The notes under the pieces were generated by a model that was given only the letters and a program-made list of their open reading frames with translations, had not been told where the DNA came from and did not search any database. Below are positions 22,720-31,228 of a stretch of DNA of 31,757 bases, piece after piece. The position numbers and the translations under genes are program-made. This stretch comes from JBEKHI01 sp050012355. GTDB taxonomy: Bacteria; Actinomycetota; Actinomycetes; Streptosporangiales; Streptosporangiaceae. The stretch lies in the NCBI GenBank assembly GCA_050012355.1, contig JBEKHI010000040.1, positions 1 to 31,757 on the forward strand, read 5' to 3'. Position 1 is the first letter of the stretch, and the number at the start of each line of letters is the position of its first letter.

Positions 22720-24314
22720 GTGACGATCATCCCTTCGGCTTTTCCCGAGCTATTGAAGAACCTGCCGAGCACATAACTCGGCAGGGCGGCGATGGCGATC
22801 ATCACCAGGGCGAACGGAGCGGCCTGGCCGTAGGAAAGGTTGCTCTCGTAAGCCCAGAACTGCGTGGAGAGGGTCTGCGCCCCGGTCGGGATCAGCAGCA
22901 GGGTGGCGGTCAGTTCGGTGACCACCGACAGGAACACGAGGCAGAACGCGGCGGCGAGCCCCGGCGCCGCGAGCCGCAGCGTGACCCGCAGCAGCACGGC
23001 CAGCCGTCGCTGGCCCAGCGACCTGGCGACGTCGTCCAGGTTGACGGGGGCGCGGGCGAGTGACGCCTTGACCCCGACCAGCGCGAGCGGGAAGAACATG
23101 ATGGCGTAGCAGATTATGAGCAACGGGGCACTCTGGTAGCCGAACCCGTTGGCGTAATGCTCGGTGAAGTAGGACAGCGCGAACGCGGCGACCACGCCCG
23201 GCATCGCCAGCACCATGTAGGTACTGCGCTCAAGCACGTGGCGCAACCGGCCGGTACCGCGGACCGCCAGCAGCGCGAGCGGCAGCGCGAGCACCGTGTC
23301 CAGCGCGGCGGCGGAAAGCCCGTAGCCGAAGGTGGTCAGCGCGGCGGTCGGCAGGGTGACCCCGCTAATGGCCTGCGCGCCGCCCTCGAACATCCAGTAG
23401 ACGCCCGAGCCGATCGGGACGCCAAGCGCCAGGACGACCAGAGCGGCGAAGCCGAACATGACCGGTGCGGTGGCCTTGCCGAGCCGACGCGGCGGCAGCT
23501 TGCGAGCGGCGAGGGGACCGGAACGGCTGACCCTTCCCTTCCCGCGGGCCAGTCCCTCGCCGCCGAGCACCAGGAGGCTGAGCACCACGAGGACGATGGA
23601 CAGGGCGCACGCGGCGGGAACGCTGAACGACAGCGAGAACTCGCCGAAGATCTCCGTGGTGAAGGTCTGATAGCCGAGGATCTCGAACGCGCCGTATTCG
23701 GCCAGCATGACCATCGCGACCAGCAGGCAGCCGCCGAGGATCGCGCCGCGTGCCTGGGCCAGCGTCACCCGGAAGAACGTGGGTACCCGCCCGATGCCAA
23801 GGCTGCGGGCCACCTCCTCCTGACCGGGGTCGGCGGCCCGGAAGCTCGCCGCCACCGGGAGGTAGACCAGCGGGTACACGGCGAGAGTCATGACGATAAC
23901 GGCGCCACGGAAGCCCTGCACCCAGGTCCACAACGAGGCCCATCCGAAGCTGACCACGAAGTCCGGGATCGCCAGCGGCACTACGACCAGGATCTCCCAG
24001 ACGCGGCGCCCCGGCAGGTTAGTCCGCTCGATGCACCAGGCGGCAGCGGTGCCGATGACCGCGCAGAGGAACGTGACGACGATGGTGAGCTTGATGGTGT
24101 TCCACAGCAGGTCCGCGGTCAACCGGCGGAAAATGAGGTGCGACACCGACGACGTACCCGCACCCGCCGCTTCGAGCAGCAGGAATACCAGCGGCAGCGC
24201 CAGCAGCACGGCGACCAGGCAGCTCGCCGTCGTCAGGGCCACCGGCCGCCGCGCCTTCCTGACCCGCCCGGTGCCGGGCGTGTCAGGAAGGATCTCCGCT
24301 ACCTGGGTGGTCAT
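22716..24314 (-). CDS. fbpB: Ferric-iron ABC transporter permease, FbpB-like
   Basis: 532 residues with about twelve membrane helices in two fused permease halves, as in FbpB/SfuB. Each half has an ATPase-contacting EAA-type loop: 'EEVARSLGIGRVPTFFRVTL' and 'DDVARSLGQRRLAVLLRVTL'. It is full length. ATGA overlaps with both neighbours show tight coupling. The presence of both halves in one chain is normal for the ferric family and differs from siderophore (FecCD) permeases, so the substrate is probably ferric ion or a simple chelate. Confidence 0.92.
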   Translation of the reverse strand: MTTQVAEILPDTPGTGRVRKARRPVALTTASCLVAVLLALPLVFLLLEAAGAGTSSVSHLIFRRLTADLLWNTIKLTIVVTFLCAVIGTAAAWCIERTNLPGRRVWEILVVVPLAIPDFVVSFGWASLWTWVQGFRGAVIVMTLAVYPLVYLPVAASFRAADPGQEEVARSLGIGRVPTFFRVTLAQARGAILGGCLLVAMVMLAEYGAFEILGYQTFTTEIFGEFSLSFSVPAACALSIVLVVLSLLVLGGEGLARGKGRVSRSGPLAARKLPPRRLGKATAPVMFGFAALVVLALGVPIGSGVYWMFEGGAQAISGVTLPTAALTTFGYGLSAAALDTVLALPLALLAVRGTGRLRHVLERSTYMVLAMPGVVAAFALSYFTEHYANGFGYQSAPLLIICYAIMFFPLALVGVKASLARAPVNLDDVARSLGQRRLAVLLRVTLRLAAPGLAAAFCLVFLSVVTELTATLLLIPTGAQTLSTQFWAYESNLSYGQAAPFALVMIAIAALPSYVLGRFFNSSGKAEGMIVT

Positions 24315-25366
24315 AGCCAGCCGGCCTGTCGCATGAGGCTGATCGCGAGGGTGCCGGTGCCAAGCTCAGGAAGCGTTATGGGATAAGGCTTGAGCTGGTT
24401 GAGCGGGGTCTCGCCCGCCTGGCCGGTGACGCCATCGGCGATCGGGTACTCGAAGCTGATCGACTTGCTCGGGTCGCCGATGATCTCCTGCGCCTGCGTG
24501 CTGACCAGGTAGGCGAGGAACTTCTGAGCCGCCGCGTTGTGCGTGGACGACTTCAGGATGGCCGCGCCGGAGATGTCTTCCACGTAACCAGGGTTGTACG
24601 CCGCGAAGTGGGTGATCCTGGCCTTGGTGTTCCCGATGCCGATCTCGGCGCGCATCCGGTACCAGTAGTACTGGTTGACGACGCCGAAGGCCACCTGACC
24701 GCGGTTCACCTCGTCGGCGATGGTCTCGTTGTCTGGGTAGACATGCGACCCCGCGTTCGCCTTGAGCGCCTTCAGCCACGTCAGCGTGGCGGCCTGGCCG
24801 TAGGCGTGGTCCACGGCGGTGATGATCGGCTGGAAGTCGGTCTCCTCCGGCGCGATCGCCAGCTTGCCCGCGTACTTCGAGTCGGCGAGCTGCATGATCG
24901 AGGTGGGGAGCTGGCTCTCGCTGATCAGGGCCGGGTTGTAGATGATCACGCTGACCCGGGCCGACACCCCCACCCAGTCGCCCTGCGGGGAGTTATCTGC
25001 GGCCGGATCGTGGGACAGCGTGGAACTGTCTACCTTCGCCAGCAACCCCTTGCTCTGCAGGAACTCCTCGACCTGGGAGTTTTCGGTGAAAATCACGTCG
25101 GCGGGGGAGTGGGATCCCTCGGCGACGATCTCGTCGGCGAGGGTGTCCTCGTCGTCGTCGCGCTGGTTGACGGTGATGCCGGTTTCCTTCTCGAACCCGG
25201 CGACTAGCGCGTTGGTGGTCTGCTCATGCTGGCCGTTGTACAGGGTGATCGACTGCGCCGCGGGTCCCTCGGCTCCCGACGCCGAGCCTCCGCAGCCAGC
25301 CAGGGCGGCGGCGGTAAGAGCCATTCCGGTGGCAGCGGCGAGTAGCTGCCAGCGCCGTCGTCTCAT
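24311..25366 (-). CDS. fbpA: Ferric-iron-binding lipoprotein, FbpA-like
   Basis: 351 residues. A lipoprotein signal ('LTAAALAGC') anchors it to the outer face of the membrane. The body follows the FbpA/FutA pattern: 'ITLYNGQHEQTTNALVAGFE' at the start, 'DVIFTENSQVEEF', and 'VVNQYYWYRM', whose adjacent tyrosines bind Fe(III) in the family. ATG 25366 is chosen because it overlaps the upstream stop (ATGA) and begins a signal sequence; the open frame extends further upstream but there it runs antisense-like through the previous gene's frame. Confidence 0.9.
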   Translation of the reverse strand: MRRRRWQLLAAATGMALTAAALAGCGGSASGAEGPAAQSITLYNGQHEQTTNALVAGFEKETGITVNQRDDDEDTLADEIVAEGSHSPADVIFTENSQVEEFLQSKGLLAKVDSSTLSHDPAADNSPQGDWVGVSARVSVIIYNPALISESQLPTSIMQLADSKYAGKLAIAPEETDFQPIITAVDHAYGQAATLTWLKALKANAGSHVYPDNETIADEVNRGQVAFGVVNQYYWYRMRAEIGIGNTKARITHFAAYNPGYVEDISGAAILKSSTHNAAAQKFLAYLVSTQAQEIIGDPSKSISFEYPIADGVTGQAGETPLNQLKPYPITLPELGTGTLAISLMRQAGWL

Positions 25367-25749
25367 GTCGTGGCCCCCGCTCCGGGGCACAGCGCGTTGA
25401 TCTTGTTGATCGCGGTGTTGAGCGCCGAGTTGATCGTGCTGCCGTGCCCGTCGGCCGTGTAGAACTGGTTGTAGTCGTCGGCGAGCGCACTGATCGCCTT
25501 GCCGATCGTCGCGTCCGAGGTCTGGATCTGCCGCAGCGGCAGGACCTGGGCTTCGGCGTACCCGACCGGATCCGAGCCCGGGTCCGGGCCGTCGCTGAGC
25601 ACGGCGCTCACCTGCTGGCAGGTCTGCTGGGCAGTCGTCTGCGCGGTCGCGGCCGTATTCGTGGTGGCGGAGTGCCCGCTTGAGCCGCAAGCGGTCAGCG
25701 TCAGTGCCGTTAGAACCAGCAGCGCGGCTCGGTTGCTCAGAGTGATCAT
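25363..25749 (-). CDS. Small lipoprotein heading the iron importer operon
   Basis: 128 residues. Signal 'RAALLVLTALTLTAC' with lipobox Cys, then a mostly helical mature part with two cysteines (one in 'QQTCQQV', one in 'NALCPGAG'). I do not recognise a named family; it may assist the binding protein. GGAGAG lies 5 bases before ATG 25749, and the longer frame would start inside the iron-box promoter. The stop overlaps fbpA (ATGA). Confidence 0.75.
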   Translation of the reverse strand: MITLSNRAALLVLTALTLTACGSSGHSATTNTAATAQTTAQQTCQQVSAVLSDGPDPGSDPVGYAEAQVLPLRQIQTSDATIGKAISALADDYNQFYTADGHGSTINSALNTAINKINALCPGAGATT

Positions 25750-25826
25750 CGTTGCTCTCCACAGTCTCGTCCCTCTCTGCGGGGCCTGGCGGTTTCCCCC
25801 GGGGCTGTGCTTGCTTGCAGGCAAAG

Positions 25827-25845
25827 TGAGCTTAGGCTTACCTAA
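25827..25845. promoter_or_regulatory. IdeR/DmdR iron box 1
   Basis: Matches the consensus TTAGGTTAGGCTAACCTAA at 16 of 19 positions. It covers the -10 hexamer (TAAGCT, minus strand, 25829-25834) of the importer operon, so iron-loaded repressor would block RNA polymerase. Confidence 0.85.
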
Positions 25846-25857
25846 GAATTCGGTCAA
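25829..25857 (-). promoter_or_regulatory. Promoter of the iron importer operon
   Basis: On the minus strand TTGACC (25852-25857) and TAAGCT (25829-25834) are spaced 17 bases. The -10 lies in iron box 1 and the -35 touches iron box 2. The leader to ATG 25749 is about 75 bases. Confidence 0.65.
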
Positions 25858-25875
25858 TAGGTTAGGCTTACCTAA
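25857..25875. promoter_or_regulatory. IdeR/DmdR iron box 2
   Basis: Matches the 19-bp iron-box consensus at 17 positions. Located between the divergent importer operon and the [2Fe-2S] protein gene, it can serve both directions. The boxes are 30 bases apart (three helical turns), which suits cooperative binding. Confidence 0.88.
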
Positions 25876-26052
25876 GTTTGTAATGAATTGTTAGGCGCGA
25901 GCTTGAACCAGGAGACGTTCCGCTGCGTTAGGTCGCCGCTCCGTATGAGAGATCCATGAACGATCGCTTACCTGGCACGAGAACGTTCCCGCTTGACGGC
26001 ACTGTGATGGCTGAGACCTGACATGCCCCAGCCTCACGTAGACAGGACGACG

Positions 26053-27054
26053 ATGACACTGGATGCCTGCTCACCGGCGACTTCCGCTTCCGTACTGGCG
26101 GACCGCAGTTCGCCGTCGATGCGCTGCGCGGACGCCGCCCGGGTGCGCGGCGAACCTCTCCAAGCGAGTGCCGTGCGCTATCGCCGGTTCCTGTTGCTTG
26201 AGGTGCCCGGCTCGTGGGGAAGCTCCACGATCGACGAGAAGCTGATGGATGCCGAGGCCGCCCGGCGGCTCACCGCGGCGGCGGCTGACGCCGATGCGCA
26301 CATCGTCATGATCCGTCGTCCTGGCCGGCATCCGGTTACCGAGTCGCTCGACACCCGGCTCAAGGCGTGGGCGTTCGCCGACGTGTCGTCGGGAACCGGG
26401 TCCGTCCTCTGGGGCGCCTGGCGCGACCCGTCCGATCTGCTCGCACTCGATCTGTGCGCCGACGCCCCCGGCGAAGCCAACGCCGCCGGTCCGCAACGGG
26501 TGGTTCTAGTGTGCACAAACGGGAAGCGCGACTTGTGCTGCGCGGTCCGGGGACGGCCGGTAGCCGAGGCGATCGCGGCGGGCACCGACTGGGATACCTG
26601 GGAATGCTCCCACCTCGGCGGACATCGTTTCGCCGCGACGCTGATGCTGCTGCCCGCCGGAGATATGTTCGGCTGGCTAGACCCCGGATCAGCCGTGGAG
26701 GTGCTGCGGCGCTTCGACGCGGGCCAGCTCATGCTGAACCACTACCGCGGCCAGGCCGGCCAGCCAGTCCCGGTGCAGGCGGCGCTGCAAGACGCCGCGA
26801 TCAGGCTGGGGGAATTCCGCCGCGATGCCCTTCGCGCGTCGTCGGTGCGTCAGCTGGATGACGCGGACCGCTGGGAGATCGAGGTCATCCACCGGACCGA
26901 GCGCAACCCGGGGACCGCGTACCGGATGATCATGGCCGGATCCCAGCTGGCGCCAGCCTTCCACTCGTGCGCGGACACCAACGCGAAGGCGGAGATCCGG
27001 TACGAGACCCTTTCCTTCTCGCGCGTCGACGCAGAGGCCCTGTCGCTGAGCTAG
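26053..27054 (+). CDS. Sucrase/ferredoxin-like [2Fe-2S] protein (Apd1-like)
   Basis: 333 residues, thioredoxin-like ferredoxin fold. Cys154-x8-Cys163 in 'CTNGKRDLCC' and His187-x3-His191 in 'CSHLGGH' match the two-Cys, two-His cluster ligands reported for yeast Apd1. The C-terminal third has 'WEIEVIHR' and is typical of the family. It probably transfers electrons, for example in reducing ferric chelates; the shared iron boxes with the ferric importer support this. AGGA five bases before ATG 26053 favours it over ATG 26023. It is a stand-alone gene followed by a weak hairpin. Confidence 0.82.
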   Translation: MTLDACSPATSASVLADRSSPSMRCADAARVRGEPLQASAVRYRRFLLLEVPGSWGSSTIDEKLMDAEAARRLTAAAADADAHIVMIRRPGRHPVTESLDTRLKAWAFADVSSGTGSVLWGAWRDPSDLLALDLCADAPGEANAAGPQRVVLVCTNGKRDLCCAVRGRPVAEAIAAGTDWDTWECSHLGGHRFAATLMLLPAGDMFGWLDPGSAVEVLRRFDAGQLMLNHYRGQAGQPVPVQAALQDAAIRLGEFRRDALRASSVRQLDDADRWEIEVIHRTERNPGTAYRMIMAGSQLAPAFHSCADTNAKAEIRYETLSFSRVDAEALSLS

Positions 27055-27072
27055 TGCTGCTGGGCTGCGCCG

Positions 27073-27097
27073 GGTGCCGGCTCTCAGGTTCGGCACC
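27073..27097 (+). terminator. Weak hairpin after the [2Fe-2S] gene
   Basis: GGTGCCG (27073-27079) pairs with CGGCACC (27091-27097) over 11 bases, 18 bases after the stop. The rest of the gap to 27252 shows nothing else identifiable. Confidence 0.4.
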
Positions 27098-27252
27098 ATC
27101 CGCCGAAATCGCAACTAAATCCCCTTGGCTGGGTGGTGTGGCATTAACCAGCAACCGGGCGCCATGCACTCGAGGCCAGGGGCCGCCGCGCCGTGAACTC
27201 AGCTTTCTTTCCCGCTATAGGTGCCGGAAACGGTGCCCTAAGATGGCGTAAG

Positions 27253-27271
27253 TTAGGTTAGCCTAACCATA
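27253..27271 (+). promoter_or_regulatory. IdeR/DmdR iron box 3
   Basis: Matches the 19-bp consensus at 17 positions, upstream of the diiron-protein and VIT1 genes. The gap to ATG 27425 is 153 bases, long for a simple leader. Confidence 0.85.
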
Positions 27272-27424
27272 TTGGGCCATTCCGAATGGTGATTACTTTC
27301 TTGTCATCGTCGCATGTCAGCTGGCATTTAGCCGGTTTAGGCGACGGTGATGATATTTTTGTAACGCCTACCTCGGCGGATACCTCTGGGATGGTCATCA
27401 CGGGATTATAAAGTTAGCAACGTG
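27272..27424 (+). other. Long leader with a 13-bp palindrome
   Basis: This AT-richer stretch lies between iron box 3 and the diiron-protein gene. CCATTC-C-GAATGG (27277-27289) is a perfect palindrome just after the iron box and may be a second operator or a transcript hairpin. TTGTCA near 27301 could be a -35 element, but no good -10 partner is visible. No known riboswitch was recognised. Confidence 0.35.
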
Positions 27425-28126
27425 ATGCCGCTCGATAGCCGAACTGTTTCGGAAAGCCTAGAGACCTATGTAGGCAGCCTGCTCGCCGAGAGCAGTTTCT
27501 TCTCCGATCTCTCCGCCGGACATGCCGACCCGGAGCATGTCCGCGATGTCTTCGGCCAGTTCTACCTGTGGCGTAATTGCTTCCACCGGTGGTTCGGCCT
27601 CTGCGTCGCCAAGTCCGCGCCGTTCGGGACCGGGGCGGACGTGCCTGCCGTGCTGGGCGAACTGATCGCGTGCCTGGCCGAGGAGATCACCGGGAACCAC
27701 CATGGCATGGCGCGATCCTTCCTGGCCGCCGTGGGCATCGCTGATCCCGCCCACGTCGTGCCGCTGCCGGTCACTGGCTCCTACGCTGAGTCATTCCTGT
27801 GCTGCTATTTCTCGGCGGAGCATAGCGGCGATGAGGCGCTGGCCGCTCTCGCGGGCCGGGAACTCGTCGGCCCGCGCAGGAACGAGCTCATCGTACGGGC
27901 GCTTCGCGATCACTATGGCGTGGCATCCGGCCTGGAGTTCTTCACCGTGCACACGGATCTCGAGCAGGCGCACTTCCAGTCTTTGTGGGAAGCGCTCGTT
28001 CATGGCACCACGGTGAATCCCAAGAAGCTCATCGAGGCCGCCAGGCTTGAGATCTGGGAGCACATCACCTTCTGGGATGACGTCTATGCCGCCATCGCTG
28101 GCGCGGAGAACAGGCTCGTATCGTGA
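27425..28126 (+). CDS. Heme-oxygenase-like diiron protein (TenA/PqqC-like)
   Basis: 233 residues, all helical. Acid and His pairs are placed as in heme-oxygenase-like diiron oxidases: 'EEITGNHHG' (86-94), 'VHTDLEQAH' (175-183, giving H176, E180, H183) and 'EIWEHITFWDDVY' (209-221). Such enzymes use O2 for N-oxygenation, hydroxylation or C-C cleavage; the substrate cannot be told. An iron box upstream and siderophore genes 1.4 kb away suggest a part in iron acquisition or siderophore tailoring. ATG 27425 is preferred to the GTG one codon earlier. The VIT1 gene follows after 55 bases, probably co-transcribed. Confidence 0.75.
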   Translation: MPLDSRTVSESLETYVGSLLAESSFFSDLSAGHADPEHVRDVFGQFYLWRNCFHRWFGLCVAKSAPFGTGADVPAVLGELIACLAEEITGNHHGMARSFLAAVGIADPAHVVPLPVTGSYAESFLCCYFSAEHSGDEALAALAGRELVGPRRNELIVRALRDHYGVASGLEFFTVHTDLEQAHFQSLWEALVHGTTVNPKKLIEAARLEIWEHITFWDDVYAAIAGAENRLVS

Positions 28127-28181
28127 AATCCCATTTCCCCCGGATCTTCATGATCGTCAATGGAAGTCAAGGTGCAATGAC

Positions 28182-29450
28182 GTGACTGAATTCGATTACC
28201 TCCCTGAAGGCCCATGGCCCCTCGGGGATGAGCCCTATCGGGATAACACGAGCTACGGACGGCCGAGCTCGCCGGGGAGGTACCCGGGTGGCCCCGAAAG
28301 GATGAATGGCGCACCCGCGACGCTGACCGCCAACGGCGGCCGCCGCCCGGGCTATCCGCCGGCGAACAGCGGTCCGATGCCGGCGTATCGCGGGCCGTCT
28401 GAGAGGGGCCCGAACGGGCGGGGGACACCCGGATATCCGCCACGGGATAGCGGCCCGATGACGGCTTACCGGCCGCCGAATAACGGCCAGGCATACCGGC
28501 CGCCGAACGGGAGGCCGGCGGCGGGGTACTCGGTGCTGGACGGCGCGCCCCCCGTGAGATATCCGCCGCGGAACAGCGGCCCGATGCCGGCCTACCAGAT
28601 GCCGGCCCCGCCCGCCCCGGCGTACCCGCCGCCGCTAGCGCCGCCGCCGCCAAGGCCGGCACACCCGGCGGCAGGCGCCAGGCCGATCATGGGATGGCTG
28701 CCATTCGGTCAACGGCTGGTGCTCCTCCCGAAGACATCGTTGCCCGGAGACGACGACGAGGAACTCCGGGAACATCGGGACGTCAGCGGGGGATGGCTGC
28801 GGCCCGCCGTCTTCGGAGCTATGGACGGGCTGGTCACCAACTCCTCGCTTATCGCCGGGATCGGCGGGAGCGGCGGCGCGCACGGGATGATCGTGCTGAC
28901 TGGCATCGCCGGCCTGATCGCGGGCGCGTTTTCGATGGCCACCGGTGAGTACATCTCGGTGAAATCGCAGAACGAGCTGACCCAGGCGGAGGTGGAGCTG
29001 GAGCGCAGGCAGCACCGCCGCGATCCCGCGAGAAAGCTGAGGCGGCTCACCGAGATATACATCGCGGACAAGGGGGTCTCGCCGAACTTGGCAGAGGCGG
29101 TCGCCCGGCAGATCTCGGCCGACTCCGATCGGGCCGTCGAGACGCACGTGCGCGAGGAACTGGGAATCGACCCCGACGACCTCCCCTCACCGGTGACGGC
29201 GGCGGTGGCGTCATTCTCAGCCTTCACTGTCGGCGCACTGATCCCGCTCAGCCCGTTTCTTGTCGGATACCCGATCCTGAAGGTGGCACTGGCGCTCGCG
29301 GGAGCCGCTGCCCTCATCGGCGGGGCGGCGGTGGCGAAACTGACCGGGCGGTCCATGCTGCTGGGCGGACTGCGCCAGTTTTCCGCGGCCGCCGCGGCCA
29401 CCGGCGCCGCCTTCGCCGTGGGCCATCTGATCGGCACGCACGTGAGCTAA
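28182..29450 (+). CDS. VIT1/CCC1 iron/manganese transporter with disordered repeat tail
   Basis: 422 residues from GTG 28182 (AAGG nine bases upstream). Residues 1-165 are Pro/Gly/Tyr/Asn-rich with three copies of a GYPPxxSGPMxAYR repeat, then poly-Pro. The VIT domain follows: 'FGAMDGLVTNSSLIAGI' (first helix), 'GEYISVKSQNE', a charged metal-binding helical domain ('TQAEVELERRQHRRD', 'REELGIDPDD') and three C-terminal helices. The family moves Fe(II)/Mn(II) out of the cytosol. The typical length is about 230 residues, so the N-terminal extension is unusual. ATG 28302 is an alternative start that keeps the repeats. A bidirectional hairpin follows. Confidence 0.85.
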   Translation: MTEFDYLPEGPWPLGDEPYRDNTSYGRPSSPGRYPGGPERMNGAPATLTANGGRRPGYPPANSGPMPAYRGPSERGPNGRGTPGYPPRDSGPMTAYRPPNNGQAYRPPNGRPAAGYSVLDGAPPVRYPPRNSGPMPAYQMPAPPAPAYPPPLAPPPPRPAHPAAGARPIMGWLPFGQRLVLLPKTSLPGDDDEELREHRDVSGGWLRPAVFGAMDGLVTNSSLIAGIGGSGGAHGMIVLTGIAGLIAGAFSMATGEYISVKSQNELTQAEVELERRQHRRDPARKLRRLTEIYIADKGVSPNLAEAVARQISADSDRAVETHVREELGIDPDDLPSPVTAAVASFSAFTVGALIPLSPFLVGYPILKVALALAGAAALIGGAAVAKLTGRSMLLGGLRQFSAAAAATGAAFAVGHLIGTHVS

Positions 29451-29468
29451 GCGATGCGGCCACCGGCA

Positions 29469-29498
29469 AGGCACGGCCCCGAGCAGGGGGCCGTGCCT
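29469..29498. terminator. Bidirectional terminator
   Basis: AGGCACGGCCCC (29469-29480) and GGGGCCGTGCCT (29487-29498) form a perfect 12-bp stem with a 6-base loop between the convergent VIT1 and siderophore genes. In contrast to other convergent pairs in the window, this one is cleanly separated. Confidence 0.8.
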
Positions 29499-29512
29499 CA
29501 CCAGCGGCCGGC

Positions 29513-31228
29513 TCAGCAGGGCACGGTCACGCCCTGGCTCAGCGGATTGCGGACGTTCGTATAGTCAGCTTCCCGGTCCGCGGCCCGCGCCCAGCGCAGC
29601 CGCAAGTTCGCCTTCGCCGGGAACGGGACACCCGCGAGCGCGGCCCTCAGCTCCGGCGGCCAGTCGTGATCGCGCGCGAACCCGGCCAGCACGTCGCGGG
29701 CCCGGCACCACAGATCGACCTCAAGGCGGTCCTCCATACTGGGATGCCGGTCGGCGATGGCCGCGGCGATCTCGGTTAGGTGGTTGACGAACAGGCAGTA
29801 GGCGACCCGGTTCCAGCCGCGTTCCGGCTCGTAGGCGAGGGCTTGGGCGACACCGGGCTTCAGCGTCGCGAGGAAGTCCTCATGGCGGGCCTGGTCAAGC
29901 TTCACGCCCTCGAGGTCACGGAAGATGGCCTGGGCGGGCAGTCCGTCGGAATCCATGCCGACCAGGACGTTCTGCAGGTGCGGCTCGAGCACCACACCGT
30001 GATCGAACAGGGCGTGCAGCACCGGAGGAGCGACCTTGCGTACGTAAGCCTCCCACCAGCTGAGCAGCCAGTCGGGGTCACGGTCGTCCAGCGGGCCGCG
30101 CGATCGCGGATCCGGCGGTTCGGTCAGCGACGCGGCGAGAACCGGGGTCACCTCCGGTGCGAGCTTCCCGCTGAGTCCGTCACGGACGATCACCGACAGG
30201 GCCTCGGTCGCCTCCTGGTCGGGCAGCGCGGCGGTGCGGTATCCCGGCTCGCCGAGCAGGGCGGTGCCGGGGAAGCGCACCGCCATATCGTCGAAGACGG
30301 GCGTGAGCAGGTCCGTGAGGGCGACCGATCCGGCCAGCTCATACCAGGAGTTCTTACGTACGCAGTTGGTGATCCGCACGTTGAGGCTGAACTTGCAGAA
30401 GATGTCAGCCCCCGGCACGTACACGGTGCGGACCGACGACGTCGGGACCACCTCGGCCGATCCGGCCCCGAGATCGAGGAGCCGCCGGTTGCGGAACGCG
30501 TCCGCCAGCCATGGCCTGTCCGCCAGCAGGCGGAGCTGCCAGGGATGGGCGGGAAGGACGTGATATCCCGGCGGCGGGGCCGGGCAGCCGAGCCCGTCGA
30601 GAGCTGAGACGTCGCCCTCGGCGGCGAGCGTGTCGCCGCGTACCGCGAGAAACCGCAGCGGAAACCGGGCCCCCGCCTCCGGGGCGAAGGGCAGCCAGTC
30701 GCGGGGATCGCCTTCGCGGGCCTTGGGTGCGGGGTGGAACCGATGCGCGGCTACCAGCGATTGCTCGCTGGCGAGGTACTGGCCGACCCGGTCGCCGGGG
30801 GCCGAATCCGCCCCGGAGCCCCGGGCCCGGACGATCGCGGTCAGCGCCTCATGGCTATTCATGACGTGCCCGGCGAACTCATCGTTGGCAGTGCCAGTGG
30901 CCAGGGCGAGTTCCCTCTCGATGAGCGTCGTGAGCTGTTCCCAGTTGACCGGCCGCCATGTTCCGGCGGTCAGCAGCTCGGCCTCGCCGGTGAGCCGGGG
31001 ACTAGGCCCGGCCGATGGACGCCGCGTCCTGACCCGGAGCAGCCGATCCGTTCGCGCCAGCCGGATCGTCAGTCGGCCGCTGGTCTCCCACGTCTGCCTC
31101 TCGGGGCCTGATACCTCACGGACCAGGCAGTTCAGCAGAGCCTGTGCGGTCAGCATGTCGGGATTCACTAGCGACTCCTCGTCGTTGGCGTAGATGATTT
31201 GGCCGGGTTCCCCGTTATCCGGGGTCAT
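29513..31228 (-). CDS. IucA/IucC-family siderophore synthetase (NIS)
   Basis: 571 residues. Motifs: 'HRFHPAPKAREG' (163-174, ATP/Lys region), 'LPAHPWQ' (225-231), 'KFSLNVRITN' (279-288), 'VVLEPHLQN' and the terminal 'KANLRLRW'. The family activates a carboxylate (citrate, alpha-ketoglutarate or derivative) as an acyl-adenylate and joins it to an amine or alcohol, making non-NRPS siderophores in the cytoplasm. ATG 31228 overlaps the ATP-grasp stop (ATGA). Type A, B or C specificity cannot be decided. Its promoter lies off the window, so iron control is not visible. Confidence 0.93.
   Translation of the reverse strand: MTPDNGEPGQIIYANDEESLVNPDMLTAQALLNCLVREVSGPERQTWETSGRLTIRLARTDRLLRVRTRRPSAGPSPRLTGEAELLTAGTWRPVNWEQLTTLIERELALATGTANDEFAGHVMNSHEALTAIVRARGSGADSAPGDRVGQYLASEQSLVAAHRFHPAPKAREGDPRDWLPFAPEAGARFPLRFLAVRGDTLAAEGDVSALDGLGCPAPPPGYHVLPAHPWQLRLLADRPWLADAFRNRRLLDLGAGSAEVVPTSSVRTVYVPGADIFCKFSLNVRITNCVRKNSWYELAGSVALTDLLTPVFDDMAVRFPGTALLGEPGYRTAALPDQEATEALSVIVRDGLSGKLAPEVTPVLAASLTEPPDPRSRGPLDDRDPDWLLSWWEAYVRKVAPPVLHALFDHGVVLEPHLQNVLVGMDSDGLPAQAIFRDLEGVKLDQARHEDFLATLKPGVAQALAYEPERGWNRVAYCLFVNHLTEIAAAIADRHPSMEDRLEVDLWCRARDVLAGFARDHDWPPELRAALAGVPFPAKANLRLRWARAADREADYTNVRNPLSQGVTVPC

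Noticed and set aside
25956..26021. 21-codon open frame just before the [2Fe-2S] protein gene
   Set aside because: It starts with ATG and ends next to the following ATG, but has no clear RBS and no recognisable content; a chance frame in the leader is as likely.
27272..27424. Riboswitch in the long leader
   Set aside because: One short palindrome only; no conserved core of a known metal or cofactor riboswitch was recognised.
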